Assembly: GCA_029974925.1 (NCBI GenBank) | Contig: JARKQH010000017.1 | Coordinates: 1 to 52,154 of the forward strand | From: Verrucomicrobiota bacterium | Lineage (GTDB): Bacteria; Verrucomicrobiota; Verrucomicrobiia; Limisphaerales; UBA8199 | DNA length: 52,154 nucleotides | Reading direction: 5' to 3' | Shown: piece by piece, positions 1 through 7,390 of the stretch | Numbering within the stretch: position 1 is the first letter of the stretch | Layout of the letters: each line of letters opens with the position of its first letter | Position numbers and translations under genes: made by a program | Notes under the pieces: model-generated | The model's input: the letters and a program-made list of their open reading frames with translations, nothing else | The model's database searches: none | Told to the model about the DNA's origin: nothing

Positions 1-2
1 AC

Positions 3-410
3 CCCTGCAACGAGCCGGGAGGGGACTGGCCATGGCCACGGTGCCCCCAGCCCCTTTCGGTTCAAAATGGGGGAAGAGAATACGGTCAAAACCTTAGTCT
101 AAAAACCGCTTCCATTGGTCGGACAAATGGGGAGCACCTCATAGTGATGCCCAATGGCGAACTCCGTCTGGGGATTCAAGGTATCCCGGGAGTTAGAAAC
201 GGGCATTTCGATTTGGCTAACGGACAAAAAATCATAGCCGCCGGTGAGGTGGTGATTGAGAGCGGGGTCGCTAAGATCGTTAATAATGCTTCTGGACATT
301 ACCATGGAGCAGGGCTTTCGCTGGAGCAGAAGGCAGCACACCGCGCTGCAACGATGGAGGCGTTTAAGAATCATGGCTTGCCTGTTGAAGACTACTTCGA
401 CCTTTTCTGA
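3..410 (+). CDS. C-terminal fragment of a polymorphic-toxin-like protein (5' end outside window)
   Basis: The reading frame is open from the window edge to the TGA at 408-410, so the gene starts upstream. A GTG at 144 and an ATG at 147 are only internal candidates. The visible tail reads like the end of RHS/YD-type or other polymorphic toxins: a short strand-rich stretch (LIVMPNGELRLG), a segment with GQKIIAAGEVVIE, then NNASGHYHGAG and a helical tail ending in VEDYFDLF. The phrase 'NNxSGHY' close to the C-terminus is common in secreted toxin tips. No catalytic site can be assigned from this fragment. The next gene starts 2 bases after the stop, as expected for an immunity gene. Base composition is clearly lower in GC than the rest of the window, which suggests transfer. 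The first ~20 codons are Cys/Pro/Trp-rich and may not be coding. Confidence 0.6.
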   Translation, partial: PCNEPGGDWPWPRCPQPLSVQNGGREYGQNLSLKTASIGRTNGEHLIVMPNGELRLGIQGIPGVRNGHFDLANGQKIIAAGEVVIESGVAKIVNNASGHYHGAGLSLEQKAAHRAATMEAFKNHGLPVEDYFDLF

Positions 411-412
411 GA

Positions 413-787
413 ATGAGTACTGAGCTGGAAACGTTCATGCAGAAGGTTCGTGATGTTGGAGATATTCTGCGTGCTACCGAGGACTACAAGGCCGCTGAGC
501 CTGTCTTACAGGAAGCCTTGTCTATTGTGCAATCGTGTCCTGAACAGCAGTCGCAATTTGAGAAGGCATTCATATCCATTCTGGCGGATCCCGAGCACTA
601 CTCCCCATTAGTCGTTGAGTATTGCATGCACGTACTGCGATTCCCGGCCGTTCGGCAGTACGTGGAGGCCCGGCTATCTCGCGATCCACTGCGGATTGAC
701 TCAAATGCAAGGCATGTATTGGACGCGTACTCGGATCGCTGGCGACTGGCGTCAGTTTTCAAGCGGACTTTAGGGCGGCCACGGTGA
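413..787 (+). CDS. Putative immunity protein for the adjacent toxin
   Basis: This encodes 124 residues, all predicted alpha-helical, with no signal peptide or membrane segment, so a cytoplasmic protein. It begins with ATG 2 bases after the stop of the toxin-like gene, so the two are surely co-transcribed and probably translationally coupled. The sequence (for example LETFMQKVRDVGDIL, then HYSPLVVEYCMHVLRF) resembles HEAT-like helical proteins, a fold often seen in immunity proteins, but I do not recognise a named family. The function is inferred from position, size and the shared low-GC composition. It could also be an unrelated small protein acquired with the toxin tail. Confidence 0.6.
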   Translation: MSTELETFMQKVRDVGDILRATEDYKAAEPVLQEALSIVQSCPEQQSQFEKAFISILADPEHYSPLVVEYCMHVLRFPAVRQYVEARLSRDPLRIDSNARHVLDAYSDRWRLASVFKRTLGRPR

Positions 788-838
788 AGATCTGAGAAAT
801 CGCTCTGGTCTGTACAACTAACCCCATCGCCAAGACTT

Positions 839-890
839 GCCGGCTTTCGCTTCCCCTTGAAAGAGCTCACGCCTCGTGGGGAAAGCCGGC
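839..890. repeat. Long inverted repeat downstream of the immunity gene
   Basis: The 10-base arm gccggctttc (839-848) is perfectly complementary to gaaagccggc (881-890). An additional CCC/GGG pairing is possible inside (853-856 with 878-880) after a small bulge. It lies about 50 bases after the immunity gene stop. A T5 run occurs only at 904-908, 14 bases beyond the stem, so this is not a textbook terminator. It may be a mobile or palindromic intergenic element, or a terminator with a displaced T tract. Confidence 0.5.
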
Positions 891-930
891 GGGCGCGGGG
901 GGCGGTTTTTGGATTCGACAAGGCGGGGGG

Positions 931-1197
931 TTGGATGAGAATGGGGTTGGACGGATGCGTATGAAGCGCTGGTGGCGGTTGCTCTGGATTGTCGCGGCCT
1001 CGGTCCTGCCGGCCTGGCCGGGCCATGGGGTGCCGGTTTGTCCTCTTCCCGCCTCCCCAACTTCGGCTTTCTTCGGCACCGATCTCCTCGCCAACGGGAA
1101 CCCGATTGGTTCCGGCGGAGACAGCTATCAGTATCAGCCGCTGGACCGGCTGGTGAGCGGGGACGGCGGGGCGATTGCGCTGGGTTGGGATGCGACC
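931..1197 (+). pseudogene. Decayed ORF carrying an RHS/YD-repeat fragment
   Basis: An open frame runs from 931 to 1344, but its composition looks like a patchwork. It starts with a basic-hydrophobic stretch like a signal peptide (MKRWWRLLWIVAASVLPAW at about 961-1017). It then changes at 1078-1194 to a recognisable RHS-type repeat: ANGNPIGSGGDSYQYQPLDR followed by LVSGDGGAIALGWDA. Compare the usual 'DxNGN ... YxYDxLxRLVS ... YDA' pattern of RHS proteins. After 1197 the frame runs into a repetitive hairpin and loses any protein-like character. A single isolated repeat with no partner repeats is not a functional RHS protein, so I read it as a remnant of the locus that also left the toxin tail upstream. 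The exact ends are uncertain. Confidence 0.45.
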
Positions 1198-1210
1198 TCC
1201 TCTCCCCCTG

Positions 1211-1242
1211 CCCCCTCTCCTCCGCAGGCGGAGGAAAGGGGG
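1211..1242. repeat. GC-rich palindromic element
   Basis: Two 15-base arms (1211-1225 and 1228-1242) are complementary except for one position and are separated by the two bases 'ag'. The arms are pyrimidine-rich and purine-rich (ccccctctcctccgc / gcggaggaaaggggg). Hairpins of this kind are widespread as interspersed intergenic repeats in high-GC bacteria. It sits inside the decayed RHS region, about 100 bases before the next real gene. No T run follows, so a terminator role is not supported. Confidence 0.55.
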
Positions 1243-1340
1243 AGGGAATGGTGGGGGACGGTCCACCCGGGGTGGCGGCTCCGCCCGCTGACAAAGGCCA
1301 CAAGGCGGGTGGCAGGCGGAAACCAATTGGCCGAGTCATT

Positions 1341-1817
1341 ATGAAAGGATACCTTGCGATTGTTGCGGCGCTCACGCTGGCGGGTTGCGCGGATGCGAAG
1401 AATACCAAAGGAGATATTAACAGGAGAGACCGAGAGGCAGACCTCAAAGCCATCAAACAACTTGCTGCGGATTGGCGCGCGGGGTGGCTGGCAGGTGACG
1501 TCGAGGCGCTGCTGTCCCTTTACGCCGATGATCCGGTCTTGTTGCCTCAAGGCCAGCCCGCCGTCAGTGGAAAAGCGGCAATTCGCGAGCTCTACCAAGC
1601 CGTGTTCAAGGAAGTCGTGATTACGAGTGAGAGCAGTCTGATGGAGATGGAAATCTCAGGCAATCTGGGATATTTTTGGTCCACCTACAAGATCTCGGCG
1701 ACTCCGAAGGCCGGGGGTGCACCAATTCAAAGCGAGGGAAAGTCCTTGTTTGTCGTGCGGCGGGTGGCTGGCGGCGCCTGGAAGATTGCGCGATTGATGG
1801 ACAACAGCAGCCGATGA
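1341..1817 (+). CDS. Lipoprotein with a SnoaL/DUF4440-like (NTF2-fold) domain
   Basis: 158 residues. The start is the ATG at 1341, chosen because it gives a clean lipoprotein signal: MKGYLAIVAALTLAGC, with the lipobox Cys at residue 16. The frame stays open far upstream, but only through the non-coding repeat strip. The mature part has the NTF2-like pattern of DUF4440/SnoaL proteins: a helix with DREADLKAIKQLAADWRAGW, then GDVEALLSLYADDPVLLPQG, then a beta-rich half ending in WKIARLMDNSS. Family members are often annotated as ketosteroid-isomerase-like or SgcJ/EcaC proteins. Their substrates are mostly unknown, and no catalytic residue can be claimed here. It is probably anchored in a membrane facing the periplasm. 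It appears to be transcribed alone and faces the convergent argJ. Confidence 0.8.
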   Translation: MKGYLAIVAALTLAGCADAKNTKGDINRRDREADLKAIKQLAADWRAGWLAGDVEALLSLYADDPVLLPQGQPAVSGKAAIRELYQAVFKEVVITSESSLMEMEISGNLGYFWSTYKISATPKAGGAPIQSEGKSLFVVRRVAGGAWKIARLMDNSSR

Positions 1818-1953
1818 AGGCGCGAATCTGTCGTGGTCAGCTTTCGGGACCCTGGTTGCCACGGTCTGCCCGCCCAGCGCTCGGTCAAGGCGGGCGCCCC
1901 CAACGCAAATTCTTGTCAGGTCAGTTCGTGCCCAGGTCCGGAAATGGCGGGGA

Positions 1954-3282
1954 CTAACCGCCCAGGGCGGAGGGATTGCTGACGTCGCCCTTGTTGAAAT
2001 CCACGTATGCCTCGGTCAGGTCGGCGGCGTAGAGCAGCGCGCTGGACCGGCCGAGGTTCAGACGGATGTGCAGGTCAAATTCGCGCGGGGCGACCGCGGC
2101 GCAGAGGTCGCGGAACGAAACGCGGGTCGGCTGGCCGTGTTTGAGGCTCCAGAGAATCTTGCGGCTGCCGGGCGCGCTGTAGCCAATGTCCACTTTTTCC
2201 TCGATCACTTTGGCGGGGCTGTAACCCAGGGCATCCATGATCCGGCCCCAGTTCGGGTCGCCGCCGTGCCAACTGGTCTTGACCAGCGCGCTGTTGGCCA
2301 CCGCGCGGGCCGCGGCGTCGGCTTCGGCCGCCGAGCGCGCCCCCTCGAGCCGCACGGTGACGAACCGCGACACCCCTTCTCCGTCGCGCACAATCATCCG
2401 CGCCAACTCGAGGCAGACCTGATCCAGCGCGGCCTGGAAAGCGGCAAAGCCGGCGCCGCCGGCGGTTCGGAGGAGGGGATTCTTCGCCAGGCCGTTGGCC
2501 AGCACCAGGACGGTGTCGTTGGTGCTCATGTCGCCGTCCACCGTGATGCGGTTGAAACTGCGGGCGACGGCGTGTTCGAGGGCGGTCTGCAGCGGGCGCG
2601 GCGCGATGGCCGCATCCGTGGTGATAAAGCAAAGCATGGTGGCGTGCAGGACGGAGGCGGCGGGCCGGCGGCCGGTGGCGCTCATGCCGGGCTGGATCAT
2701 CCCTGCGCCCTTGCAAATGCCGCCCAGACGAACCGTCTTGCCGCCGAGTCTGAATTCCACAGCGGCCTGTTTGGGCCGGGTGTCGCTGGTCAGGATGGCT
2801 TCGGCGGCCTGGTCGGCATGCCGCACGGTGTCGCCCAGCTCGACGGCCGCTTCGATAATCCCGGCGCGCACCTGGTCCATCGGCAGCGCCACGCCGATCC
2901 GGCCCGTCGAGCCGACCAGCGCGGAGCCCCGCGGCAAAGCAAGCGCGCGTTCGGTGAACCGCGCCATTTCCCCGGCATCCCGGAGGCCCTGCTGTCCCGT
3001 GCAGGCGTTGGCGTTGCCGGAATTGACCACAATGGCCTGCGCGCTGCCCTTGCGCACGCGCGGGACACAGACCTTGACCGGCGCGGCGCAGACCTGGTTG
3101 GTGGTGAACATGCCCGCCACAGCGGCGGGGACGTCCGACACAATCAGTGCCAGGTCGCGTTTGCGTCCCTTCTCGGAGCCTTTGCCCGTGCCGAGCCGTT
3201 TGATGTCACAAAACACCCCCGACGCCCGAAAACCCCGGGCGGCGACGACGGACCCGGAAACCGACTTGAGTTTGATTTTCAT
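1954..3282 (-). CDS. argJ: Bifunctional ornithine acetyltransferase / N-acetylglutamate synthase ArgJ
   Basis: ArgJ transfers the acetyl group from N-acetylornithine to glutamate (and can make N-acetylglutamate from acetyl-CoA) in the cyclic arginine pathway. It is a cytoplasmic self-cleaving N-terminal-nucleophile enzyme. Visible marks are the oxyanion-hole GSTGRIG (about residues 124-130), KGAGMI (191-196) and the cleavage/nucleophile site ATML, with Thr215 as nucleophile, followed by FITTDAAI. The start is the ATG at 3282; a TTG 3 codons upstream is in frame but sits too close to the GGAG-like ribosome site. Length 442, slightly longer than usual. The oddity is about 13 extra residues (201-213, SATGRRPAASVLH) between MIQPGM and the nucleophile, where most ArgJ proteins go directly from 'PNM' to 'ATML'. 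The gene stands alone; other arg genes are not in the window. Confidence 0.95.
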   Translation of the reverse strand: MKIKLKSVSGSVVAARGFRASGVFCDIKRLGTGKGSEKGRKRDLALIVSDVPAAVAGMFTTNQVCAAPVKVCVPRVRKGSAQAIVVNSGNANACTGQQGLRDAGEMARFTERALALPRGSALVGSTGRIGVALPMDQVRAGIIEAAVELGDTVRHADQAAEAILTSDTRPKQAAVEFRLGGKTVRLGGICKGAGMIQPGMSATGRRPAASVLHATMLCFITTDAAIAPRPLQTALEHAVARSFNRITVDGDMSTNDTVLVLANGLAKNPLLRTAGGAGFAAFQAALDQVCLELARMIVRDGEGVSRFVTVRLEGARSAAEADAAARAVANSALVKTSWHGGDPNWGRIMDALGYSPAKVIEEKVDIGYSAPGSRKILWSLKHGQPTRVSFRDLCAAVAPREFDLHIRLNLGRSSALLYAADLTEAYVDFNKGDVSNPSALGG

Positions 3283-3480
3283 TCCAATCAATTCCTCTCC
3301 GAATAACCCAAACCGGCGGCAAGCAAAAGCGAATTGTAAGCGGGCGGCCCATCTTTGCGGCCGTCAAGCCGGCGCACCGGGGCTTGCGAGCGCGCGTTGA
3401 CGAGGCGAAGCGAGCCGGTGGGGGCCGGGGGTGGAGAAATCTCGGCTTGAGTCAAGGCGCGGTTGGCGCACAATGAGAAA

Positions 3481-4686
3481 ATGCTGGACTTGGGCAAGCC
3501 CCTGGCAGGGATGCTGGCGTTGCTGGTCCTGGCGGGGTGTGCTACGTCGCCGCGCCGGGAGGCGGCCCGCTTTTCAGACCTCGAGTCCGCGCCTTTGCCG
3601 GCCGTGACGCTGGCGCCCGCGCCGCTGCTGGCGCCGCCGGCGACCGGCGTGCCCGAAATGCCGGCGGGGGTTCCCCTGGTTCGGCCCGGGTCCGGCGCGG
3701 TGTCGAGCTTGTTTGCGGGCAACTGGATTCCGCTCAATCGCTGGAGCGAGGCCAGTGGGTTGGCGCAACCACGGCTGGTGGCGGCCGGGTCCCAGCCGGT
3801 GTATGCGTTGGAGACGCCCGGCGGGCGGTTTTTGGTGCGGATTGGGAGTGAGCAGGCGAGCTGGGAAGGGTTGGAGGTGCGGCTGGGGTACGCGCCACAA
3901 CTGATTGACCAGCAGCCGTGGATGCATGCCTTGGACCTGAAAAAGACGGTGCAGCCGCTGTTGGGGGGGCTGCCGGAACCGGATGCCTCGGCGCGGCGCA
4001 CGATTGTGATTGACCCCGGCCATGGGGGCGTGGATGCGGGAACGCGGGACGCGACCGGCCGGCTGCGGGAGAAAGACTGCGCGCTGGATTGGGCGCTGCG
4101 ATTGCGGGAGCTGCTGGCCGCCCATGGCTGGCGGGTGTATCTCACGCGAAGCAACGATGTCGAAGTTTCCATCGCCGGCCGGGTGGCGCTGGCCGAGCGC
4201 TTGAACGCGGACTTGTTTGTGAGCCTGCACTTCAACTCGGCGGCGCCGAATGAAACCGAGAGCGGGCTGGAAACCTACTGCCTCACCCCGGCGGGGCTGC
4301 CGTCGAACCTGACCCGCGGGTATTCAGATGATGCGGGGCAGGTGTTTCCGAACAACGCGTATGATGAGGAAAATTTGCGGCTGGCGGCGCGGGTGCATCG
4401 CGAACTGTTGCGCGTGAACGGCAGCGCGGACCGCGGGTTGCGCCGCGCCCGCTTCCTGGGGGTGCTGCGGGGTCAACAACGGCCGGCGATTCTGGTGGAA
4501 GGCGGTTATCTTTCGAATCCCCGCGAAGCGCGGCAGATTGCGATGCCCGGGCACCGGCAGAAACTGGCGGAGGCGGTGGCGCGGGCGTTGCTGGGCAACG
4601 CGATGCAGTACGCCGCGAGCGGCCGGACGGACGGCGATGGCGGGACCTCCACCCATGGCGCGCCGCAGGAGGCGCCTTCCCGTTGA
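3481..4686 (+). CDS. N-acetylmuramoyl-L-alanine amidase (Amidase_3), lipoprotein
   Basis: This zinc enzyme cuts the amide bond between N-acetylmuramic acid and the peptide stem of peptidoglycan. The start is set at ATG 3481, which gives the lipoprotein signal MLDLGKPLAGMLALLVLAGC with lipid-anchor Cys20; a TTG at 3463 is the alternative. Residues ~21-170 are a Pro/Ala-rich linker and an unassigned beta-rich part. The Amidase_3 domain follows: IDPGHGG with zinc His181, Glu197 in LREKD, His250 in VSLHFNS, and catalytic Glu340 in LVEGGYLSN. All zinc ligands and the catalytic Glu are present, so it should be active in the periplasm. Its TGA overlaps the ATG of the downstream epimerase by one base (TGATG), so the two are translationally coupled. 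Confidence 0.92.
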   Translation: MLDLGKPLAGMLALLVLAGCATSPRREAARFSDLESAPLPAVTLAPAPLLAPPATGVPEMPAGVPLVRPGSGAVSSLFAGNWIPLNRWSEASGLAQPRLVAAGSQPVYALETPGGRFLVRIGSEQASWEGLEVRLGYAPQLIDQQPWMHALDLKKTVQPLLGGLPEPDASARRTIVIDPGHGGVDAGTRDATGRLREKDCALDWALRLRELLAAHGWRVYLTRSNDVEVSIAGRVALAERLNADLFVSLHFNSAAPNETESGLETYCLTPAGLPSNLTRGYSDDAGQVFPNNAYDEENLRLAARVHRELLRVNGSADRGLRRARFLGVLRGQQRPAILVEGGYLSNPREARQIAMPGHRQKLAEAVARALLGNAMQYAASGRTDGDGGTSTHGAPQEAPSR

Positions 4687-5660
4687 TGGGCGGCTCGGCT
4701 TCCAAGACGTCGCACGTGCTGGTCACCGGGGGGGCCGGGTTCATCGGCTCCCACTTGGTGGAGCGGTTGCTGGCGGAGGGAAAGCGGGTGGTGGTGCTGG
4801 ACGACCTGTCCACCGGCAGCCTCGAGAACTTGCAGGCGGTGCGGGAGCATCCCGGACTTCGGGTGGTGGTGGCGAAGATTTCGCTGTGCGGCGAACTGGC
4901 CGAATGGGTGGCGGGGGCGGAGTGTATTTATCATCTGGCGGCCGCGGTGGGGGTGGACTTGGTGGTCAAGTCACCCATTCACGTGCTGGAGACCAACCTG
5001 CATGAAACCGAGGTGCTGCTGGAGGCGGCGGCGCCGGCGCGGGTGCCGCTGCTGCTGGCCTCCACCTCGGAGGTGTATGGGAAGAGCCGGAAGGCGGCGT
5101 TCGGGGAGGAAGACGATCTGCTGATTGGGCCGCCGCACCACGCGCGCTGGGGGTACGCGTGTTCCAAGCTGATGGACGAGTTTCTGGCGCTGGCTTATGC
5201 CCGCGAACAAGGCCTGCCGGTGGTCATCGCCCGTCTGTTCAACACCGTCGGTCCGCGACAGACCGGCCGCTACGGCATGGTGCTGCCCCGGTTTATCGCG
5301 GCGGCTCGCGCCAACCGGCCGTTGCAGGTGTTCGGCGACGGGCGGCAGACCCGCTGTTTTTGTCACGTGCGCGACACGGTGGAAGCCCTGGTGCGATTGC
5401 AGAACTGCGCGGCCGCGCGGGGGGAGATTTTCAATGTAGGCAGCACCGAGGAAATCAGCATCCTGAACCTGGCGCGGCTGGTGATTGAGATTCTGGGGTC
5501 CCGCTCGACGATTGAATTCGTGCCCTACACCCGGGCGTATGCGCCCGGTTTTGAAGACATGCGGCGGCGCCGGCCGTTGACCGACAAGCTGTTTGCCGTG
5601 ACGGGGTTTCGTCCCGCAACCCCCCTGCGCGAGATCATCCAGTCCACCGCCGGGCTCTGA
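4686..5660 (+). CDS. NAD-dependent sugar-nucleotide epimerase/dehydratase (extended SDR)
   Basis: 324 residues, cytoplasmic. Residues ~9-40 hold the Rossmann dinucleotide motif TGGAGFIGSH. The active site has ASTSEVYG (Ser/Thr) and the Tyr157-x3-Lys161 pair in YACSK, followed by ARLFNTVGPRQTGRYGMVLP, as in UDP-glucuronate decarboxylase, GDP-mannose 4,6-dehydratase and UDP-glucose epimerase relatives. The FGDGRQTRCFCHVRD segment is typical of the substrate-binding lobe. The overall pattern fits the UDP-glucuronate decarboxylase/epimerase branch best, but the exact sugar cannot be read from sequence. ATG 4686 overlaps the amidase stop (TGATG). A TTG one codon earlier is less likely. Confidence 0.88.
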   Translation: MGGSASKTSHVLVTGGAGFIGSHLVERLLAEGKRVVVLDDLSTGSLENLQAVREHPGLRVVVAKISLCGELAEWVAGAECIYHLAAAVGVDLVVKSPIHVLETNLHETEVLLEAAAPARVPLLLASTSEVYGKSRKAAFGEEDDLLIGPPHHARWGYACSKLMDEFLALAYAREQGLPVVIARLFNTVGPRQTGRYGMVLPRFIAAARANRPLQVFGDGRQTRCFCHVRDTVEALVRLQNCAAARGEIFNVGSTEEISILNLARLVIEILGSRSTIEFVPYTRAYAPGFEDMRRRRPLTDKLFAVTGFRPATPLREIIQSTAGL

Positions 5661-5810
5661 GGCACCGGCGGTTGGGGCTGCTGCCGGACACACGGACAGG
5701 GACAGCCAGGGGCGGGAGCAGGCCGAGCGCGAGGGGGCCTCAGCCCGTGCGCGTAACCCGCCACCCCGTGGTTTCACGGCACGGTCAAACGGAGGCGGAT
5801 GCTGCCCGGC

Positions 5811-7091
5811 TCAGGCGCGGGGCGGCAGCTTCTTTTCGACCTTGTTGCCTTCCAGAACGGTGTATTTGGGAAGCCCGGATTCGATGGGGAATTTGACTTC
5901 GCCCTCGATGAGCGGCTGGGCGTACTGCACAAATTTCTCGTTGGGCAGGAAGCCGTCCTCGCTGACCCAATCGCGCGGGACAAAATGTTCGACATTGGCG
6001 ATGTCGCCGAGCGGCTGCAGGCCGGTGGACCACTGGATGGCGCCATCCGGGGTGAGACCGCGGACGATTTTCACCATGTAACCACTTTGGCCGGCGATGG
6101 CGGCGCGCACGGCGGCTTCGCCGCAGGCAAAGGCGTTGTTGGAGTCGGTCAAGCTGGCGAAATGCGCGGCGGCGCGCTGCGCGTAGCCGAGCAGGACGGT
6201 GCGGGTCTTGGTGTTGAGTTTGCCTTGAACGAACTCTTTGATTTTTTCGGCGGCGCCAGCCAGGACGGGATGGCCGAAGGAGTCCAGCCGGGTCTTGTCG
6301 GCGCCGATTTCCTCGCCTCTCTCGTCCCGAATGCCCTCGCCCACCACCATGACGCAGTATTTGTAGGCGTCCACGGTTTCTTTGACCTTGGCGAGGATGG
6401 AATCCATGCTGTAACGGATTTCCGGCAGCAGGATCAGGTGGGGCGGCGCGGCAGGCTGCCCGCGTTTGGCGAGCACGGTTCCGGCGGCAATCCAGCCGGC
6501 GGAGCGGCCCATGACTTCGATGATGCAGCAGGAGCCGTCATCGGTGGCCATGCTGCCGACGTCTATGCCCACCTCCATGACCGTGGTGGCGCAGTATTTG
6601 ATCACCGAGCCGTAGCCCGGGCAACTGTCGGTGTGGGGCAGGTCGTTGTCAATGGTCTTGGGCACGCCAATGACGCGCATTTCGTAACCGCGTTTGACGG
6701 CTTCCTCGTGGATTTTGTGCGAGGTATCCTGCGAGTCGTTGCCGCCAATGTAAAAGAAATAGCGGATGTTGTGCGCCTGGAAGACCTCGAAAAGGCGGTC
6801 CATGTCCCTGGCGGCCTTTTCGGGTTTCTTTTTGAAATCAATCTTGTAGCGGCAGGTGCCCAGCGCGGCGGCGGGCGTGCAGCGCAGCCCTTCGATGGTC
6901 CGGGCCCGCTCGTCGTTGATATCAATCAAGTCCTCGTTGAGTACGCCCAGAATGCCATTGGCGCCGCCATAGATTTCCTCGATACAATCGTGGTGTCCGG
7001 CTTCCTGGATCACCCCGGCAAGGCTCGAGTTAATAACGCTGGTTGGGCCGCCCGATTGGGCGACCAATAGATTTCCGACTAGTTCTGCCAT
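5811..7091 (-). CDS. pfp: 6-phosphofructokinase, pyrophosphate-dependent type
   Basis: 426 residues, cytoplasmic. It phosphorylates fructose 6-phosphate to fructose 1,6-bisphosphate and is reversible when PPi is the donor. Visible motifs are AQSGGPTSVIN near the N-terminus, IGGNDSQDT (the GGDD-like nucleotide/PPi site, about residues 116-124), and GVPKTIDNDL, containing the catalytic Asp and a Lys at the position that favours PPi over ATP. Also present is MGRSAGWIAAG, which contacts the sugar phosphate. The size and motif set match the PFK group with PPi specificity found in spirochaetes and other bacteria. PPi specificity is inferred from residues, not shown. It is a single gene with a possible promoter at 7159-7189. 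Confidence 0.9.
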   Translation of the reverse strand: MAELVGNLLVAQSGGPTSVINSSLAGVIQEAGHHDCIEEIYGGANGILGVLNEDLIDINDERARTIEGLRCTPAAALGTCRYKIDFKKKPEKAARDMDRLFEVFQAHNIRYFFYIGGNDSQDTSHKIHEEAVKRGYEMRVIGVPKTIDNDLPHTDSCPGYGSVIKYCATTVMEVGIDVGSMATDDGSCCIIEVMGRSAGWIAAGTVLAKRGQPAAPPHLILLPEIRYSMDSILAKVKETVDAYKYCVMVVGEGIRDERGEEIGADKTRLDSFGHPVLAGAAEKIKEFVQGKLNTKTRTVLLGYAQRAAAHFASLTDSNNAFACGEAAVRAAIAGQSGYMVKIVRGLTPDGAIQWSTGLQPLGDIANVEHFVPRDWVSEDGFLPNEKFVQYAQPLIEGEVKFPIESGLPKYTVLEGNKVEKKLPPRA

Positions 7092-7158
7092 AAATTGTCC
7101 CGACGTTACATGTTCAGCGAGATTTCAGACTGCAACCCTGAAAACCTCGGTTGGGGCG

Positions 7159-7189
7159 ATAACTTGCCAATCCCCCTGCCGGCTGTCAA
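7159..7189 (-). promoter_or_regulatory. Possible sigma-70 promoter for pfp
   Basis: On the minus strand there is a perfect -35 TTGACA (7189-7184). It is followed after 19 bases by AGTTAT (7164-7159), a weak -10. Transcription would start about 60 bases before the pfp ATG. The 19-base spacer is longer than ideal. The rest of 7092-7390 shows no gene. Confidence 0.35.
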
Positions 7190-7390
7190 AAAGTAATTCC
7201 GAAAAAATGGGGAAAGCGCCTGTGTTTCGCGATTTGCGAGTTCAGGAGGGTCACGGGTGGCGCGTGGCGTCAGGCGGTAGGGCCGACGAGTGCCGCCGGC
7301 GAAAGCAAGAGAAGCCGGGTCCCCACGCCGAGACCGGCCGGGCGGGTTTTCTGGCTTTTCCGCGCGCCGCCTTTCAACGATGTTTTCGTC

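Noticed and set aside
839-908. Rho-independent terminator of the immunity gene
   Set aside because: The stem is good but the T5 run starts 14 bases after it, too far for a standard terminator. It is listed as an inverted repeat instead.
931-1344. Functional 137-residue secreted protein
   Set aside because: The frame changes character at least twice (leader, RHS repeat, palindrome) and ends inside the start of the lipoprotein gene. It is better explained as debris.
2068-3306. 412-codon open frame on the plus strand
   Set aside because: It lies antisense to argJ in a GC-rich region, and its translation is Arg/Gly/Ala/His-rich with no domain. It is a shadow of codon bias.
5799-7070. 423-codon open frame on the plus strand
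   Set aside because: Antisense to the phosphofructokinase gene, which has all its motifs; the antisense product has no family character.
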